Source: Tetrastigma voinierianum
Lineage: Eukaryota > Streptophyta > Magnoliopsida > Vitales > Vitaceae
DNA length: 64,000 nt
Assembly (NCBI GenBank): GCA_016808115.1
Contig: JAEQBH010000732.1
Coordinates: forward strand, 1 to 64,000
Reading direction: 5' to 3'
Shown here: in pieces, positions 59,911 to 64,000 of the stretch
Position numbering within the stretch: the first letter of the stretch is position 1
Layout of the letters: each line of letters opens with the position of its first letter
Program-made: the position numbers and the translations under genes
The notes under the pieces: generated by a model
Told to the model about the DNA's origin: nothing
Seen by the model: the letters and a program-made list of their open reading frames with translations, nothing else
Databases searched by the model: none

Positions 59911-61145
59911 GAGGTGGATGGGTTCAAAGTGAGATTGGTAAAAATTGGACATCTGGGAATCCGTCTCAAAGCTCACCCAGTAAGCTTGTTCATCAAGAGA
60001 GGAAGATAATCCAAAGGGAAGTGTGCTGAGTGACACGAGGTGGAGGAGGCGGAGTGTCTCTGGCTGACCACGAGAAGGCACAGTGAAAATTAGAATCCTC
60101 GGACATTGGTGTTGTTTGCTTATGGGAGAAGAGGATGCAATCCCCACATTTGTTGGCGAGACGTGGAAGGAACACAAAGAGAATAATTTACCCTTGCCCT
60201 CTTGATTCGATCGCATCACACCTTTACACGCACCTGATCCCGACCCAAAAACACCCCTCACGCCAGTACGGGCCATCTATAACCCACTTTGCGGTCTTAT
60301 GTATTGCTGAGAAAAATCAAGCTTGCAACACGCTCCCAAAGGTAAGTCCGGCCCATCACGCATGTCATGCAGACTTTAAAGGAGCTAGTGGCCATTGCTC
60401 GGATTTTTGCCACTACATCACGAAAATGGCAAATTTGCTCACATCGCATGTAGCACGGAGTGGTTGGTTGGGTCTTAGGTTCGAGGTTAAGACACTGAAC
60501 TCGGCATTTCCTAAGCTCCTCCCACTTTTTGTTTTAATTTTCCTTGTCTTATCTTGTTTTATAGTATTTTATTTTGATTTCGTTAATTTTTCTTCTTAGG
60601 TTTTATCTAATTTTTAGTTAATTTATGCTTTTAGCTTAATTTTTACTCTTATGCAAATTTTCTTAATTTTTCTTGCATTAATTTTTACAGTTTTAGTGAA
60701 ATTTTGGAGCTTATTGAAGAAATTGGAAAGCAGAAATGAAGACGGGAATTTTTCGCAACTATAGCGAAAATTTCGCAATTCTAGCGAAATGTGAAATTTT
60801 CGCTATAGATAGAAAGCCACAAGCTAATTTGTGAAATTTCGTAACAAGCGAAAATCTGTGAGAAGCGAAAATGAAAAATTCGGTAGGAGCAGTCTTGTGA
60901 ATGGATCGTATGTGAGGAATTACTGTGAAATCCAGCAGTCTTCACTACAAGACAAAAGCAGTGTTTCCAATTTGTTTTTGTTTTTTGTTTTGTTTTTGTT
61001 TTTTGTTTCTTTTCTTTTCTTTATTTATATTTTATTAAAAAAAAAAAACGTTTGTTTTTCTTTATATATTATTTTTATTTCTAAAAAAAAAAAAATTTAT
61101 GTTTATTTTATTTTAACTTTTGTATTATATATTTAAAAAAAAAAC

Positions 61146-61228
<83 letters not shown>

Positions 61229-62993
61229 TGAAAAAAAATGTTTTTATTTTATTTTATTATTTTATTATTTTTATTTTATTTAAATTATTAATTATTTTAT
61301 TTGAGATTTTCAAAAAAAAAATCAAAAAAAATCAAAAATCAAAAAATCAAAAAATCGAAAAAATTTCGTATTAGACGTAGCGAATTTTCGCAGCTAGCGA
61401 AATGCGAATTTACTAATGCGAAGGAATTTAATGTAGCGAAAATTCGCTAGCTTGCGAATTACCTCGCTATCTTCGGTTTTGACATCCAGTTTTTGTTTTA
61501 TTTCGTAAGCTTTTAAGTAGAACTTCGTTTTAGGCGTTTCTTGGTAGTTGGAAAGCTTAGAGAGTGTAGAATCAAAATATATGTGACGGAAAAGGGCATT
61601 TTTGAAGTTATTATGAAGATGTAATTTTAAAAATGGTCAGTAGTACTTTTTTCTCTTTTCTTCTCCCTAACTTGTTTATTTGAAGCTGACGAGTGAATAA
61701 GATTATCATGGAAAGCTTTGTAGGGTCTCCTATCCCGAAATGAATACATCTCATCCAAGGAGGTAACACTTCTTCTTTAATTTTCGATAAGGCACGATTT
61801 AGGACCTTTGAGATGTTTGGAGTTGGGGGGAGGATAGCATAAGTAGTTTGTATTTATGTTTTGTTATTATTTTGTGCAAGCCCATTTGTGATGTTTGAAG
61901 TAACTGGCGGGTGCACTACATAAAGTTGTTTATGCTGACTTACTTTTCCAAATGCGGACCCGTTTTGTAATCAAAATTTTGTGGTTTGCACAACACGTGG
62001 TTTGAAAAATTGAAGCTGTCGATTATATTGATGTTAGATTGGTTCATGCTTAGTTGAGTGAATGATTAGTTGAATTCTTATTGAGTTTCAACCTTTTTCT
62101 TCACGCTGGCTAACCACACACGAGCACATTAGATTTCAATAATAAATTTGAAAAGCGCACAACCTCCTTTACTTTTATAACCTACCTTTAGTTTCTGTTG
62201 ACCACCTTTGGCAGGTTATGGACCCTTTGTGGAAAAAAGAAAAAAGAAGAAAAAACGAGAAAAAGAAAAGAAAGAAAAGAAAGAAAAAGATAAAATTAAA
62301 CACTTTGCCTTGAAACCAGAGCACGATCAGGGTATATAGTAAAGCCTTTCAAGCCCGATGCCACTGAAGCCTTCAGTTTGGGAGTCACAGACTTAGTGTT
62401 CGTTACATGGGTGGATGGGTGGAGTTTAGCAAGTTATAGGTGCTGGAGTCTCGAAATCATTCGAAGTCCGGGGTGAAACTGTAGAGTTTGTGGTCGAAGA
62501 TCCTTATGACTTGGTGCCTAAGCCTTAATTGGTTGGGAGTCATGGGTAGATCCAGGTCATGGACTTTGGTGAGGTCGATTCCTCGACATTGCACCACAAC
62601 ACAAAAAAAAATTTGTGGAATAGAGGTGGGTCTGGTCTATTGGGTTGGTTGGCGTGCTAGGTTGTGAGTAGTAGCTAGGTTAAGGGAGGGAGAAGTGCAG
62701 TTTGACCAGGTTTATTGTTGAGGCGATCAAACAAAACACTTAGATTTTGGTGGAAGTTTCTGGTTGATTCACCAGGAAGGAGGCTCTTTTAATACTCAAT
62801 TTTGTATGGCATTCATTCTCTCATGATAGTTATTGGACACAGCTTTGATGATTTTTCCTTAGGGTTAGGCATTACTCATTCACAACCTTTTTGAACTGCA
62901 ACCTTTTTGTAACGTAATTTTGTTATCGTTTTTGTATGCTCTTTCTTTCTTTCTTACATTGCTAAGGGACAACAGTGTGTTAGGTTGGGGGTG
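59911..62993. other. element C interior, no further coding domain
   Basis: Contains a GC-richer patch near 60180-60500, low-complexity T and A runs (60960-61370), a (TA)n array at about 61153-61226, and an Athila-type purine block (gttggggggagg, about 61823). A long AG-rich run lies near 62231-62292. Just before the 3' LTR is a candidate polypurine tract, ggttgggggtg, at 62983-62993. Confidence 0.6.
60735..61470. repeat. TTCGC/GCGAAA motif patches in element C
   Basis: Two patches (60735-60870 and 61365-61470) carry many copies of ttcgc, gcgaaa, tagcgaaa and gcgaatt in both orientations, separated by AT-rich low-complexity DNA. They recall, with a different core, the TGTCGCGACA array of element D. 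Confidence 0.7.
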
Positions 62994-64000
62994 TGATTAG
63001 TTGCCTTTGAGTGCTATTTTGAACCATTTATTATAGGTTTTGGAGTGCTTTTGTGTACTAATCATGCTAATTAACCGATTGCACATTAAGGTCCCTCTTA
63101 TTTTAGTGATCGCATTTGTGGCAAATTTTGCGAGTTTTGCGAGAGCTAATTATGCCGAGAATTGTTGAGTCGATCAAACACCCGAGGAATTCAAGTCGAG
63201 CTCACCATTGCAAATCAAGATCGAAGGAAAGAAGAGCAAATTGTGAAGAAAATTGGACCTGCGGGAGTGCTTTGCCACGACCCTTGTGCATCCTGCGAGC
63301 AGCATTTCCTCTAGCCCGATTTTCCACACACGCTTTTCACGCCCGATTTTGCTCTGACTTTTGGTTTTTCCATTTTACCCACATGGCAACCTTAGATTTT
63401 GGTTTTTGTAACTTCCCTTACTGGCGAGCATATATAAGTCTCGGTTTATGAATCAAAGGATAGACTTAGTTTGGATATGCGATAGCGGAGCGAGTTTCCC
63501 ATGGCTTCCCTTTTCCCTTTTTCTTTCCTTTTCTTTTCCATTTTCTCGGCGCCAAAACACTCCTGGGGATGACAACTGGGAGGATGTTGGCTAGACCTCT
63601 CTCCTTGAGAGGGCCAATTTTGTTAGCTTAAGGTGTGGAGGTAACTCACGGTTCCCCTGTTTTTAACGCCTTACGTATTTATGGTTGTTTGTGTTCTTAC
63701 TTCTCACTTAGGTTAAAATCTCTTAAGCATGCTCTCTTTAATGTGTATTTGGCAAGCTTTTTGGGTTCATTGGATACTTTCACTAGATCCGTTGAGGCTC
63801 GATTAGTTGTCTCACACTTTAGTTATCGTGGAGTAGGGTTTTAGAGATGTGTTTTTCCTTTATTAGGGACATTTATGCCCATTTAAATGCTATGTTTAAA
63901 AAGGGAAAATCCTTAGGGTTTTTAGTTTAAAAGCTAAGAAATATGAAGATCGGGGTTCGGAAATGACTATATGTCATCCTCCCCGGCTAGAGAAAAAATA
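62994..64000 (+). repeat. element C 3' LTR, cut by the window end
   Basis: Opens tgattagttgcc and follows the 5' LTR at 58020 to the last base of the window (equivalent to about 59013). Differences are mostly small indels and scattered substitutions. Confidence 0.85.

Larger units (their letters stand above)
58020..64000 (+). mobile_element. element C: Athila-like retrotransposon, apparently non-autonomous, cut by window end
   Basis: Direct repeats starting tgattag at 58020 and 62994 are collinear for at least 1 kb up to the window end. Between them lie a short gag-like frame, AT-rich DNA, two patches of cgcgaaa-type motifs, a TA microsatellite and a purine tract, with no protease, RT or integrase wording in ~3.6 kb. 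This suggests a non-autonomous or internally deleted Athila-group element. The five bases before it are atgtg, the likely target duplication. Confidence 0.82.

Overview
The window is plant nuclear DNA. Introns with GT/AG borders, tRNA-Met-primed Ty3/gypsy elements with a C-terminal chromodomain, Athila/Tat-type elements, hAT and Harbinger-like MITEs, CACTA-type ends, and broken copies of plant families (NLR, callose synthase, oligopeptide transporter, LRR receptor kinase, plant mobile domain) all point to a repeat-rich angiosperm. A woody eudicot is my guess; the species cannot be fixed from the sequence. No gene that looks intact was found, so this is a pericentromeric-style or intergenic repeat block.

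Layout. 0-1.66 kb: AT-rich DNA and a broken EF-hand (calmodulin-like) gene. 1.66-12.65 kb: element A, a full-length but heavily decayed Tekay/Del-type chromovirus with ~3 kb LTRs, tRNA-Met PBS, gag, protease, RT, RNase H, integrase, chromodomain and polypurine tract. 12.65-30.07 kb: gene and transposon debris: CACTA-type ends, a Tat/Athila-like solo LTR, an oligopeptide transporter exon, two CACTA-like repeat patches, an antisense solo LTR, a possible ABCG-type segment, two 72-bp LRR exons (one split by a Harbinger-like MITE), a receptor-kinase C-lobe piece and a hAT element with a perfect 8-bp target duplication. 30.07-38.67 kb: a large inverted repeat (arms 2.7 kb, spacer 3.1 kb). Both arms carry the start of a CC-NLR resistance gene, and the spacer carries a plant-mobile-domain gene remnant. 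It abuts a callose synthase exon exactly at its splice donor. 39.8-44.7 kb: the 3' part of a minus-strand Tat/Retand-like element with an antisense additional ORF. 44.7-48.57 kb: element D, an Athila/Tat-like LTR plus gag-protease. 48.57-58.02 kb: element B, a second chromovirus, with a nested antisense solo LTR in its leader. 58.02 kb to the end: element C, an Athila-like, apparently non-autonomous element whose 3' LTR runs off the window.

How the parts relate. The right-hand 24 kb is best read as serial nesting: C lies in the 3' LTR of B, B in D, and D in the integrase gene of the Tat-like element. This predicts that the missing halves appear in reverse order beyond base 64000. Most in-frame stops in B's pol stand where glutamine is expected and read TAG, as deamination of methylated CHG cytosines would produce. 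The 8.6-kb inverted repeat holding NLR starts and a plant mobile domain is the most unusual object in the window.
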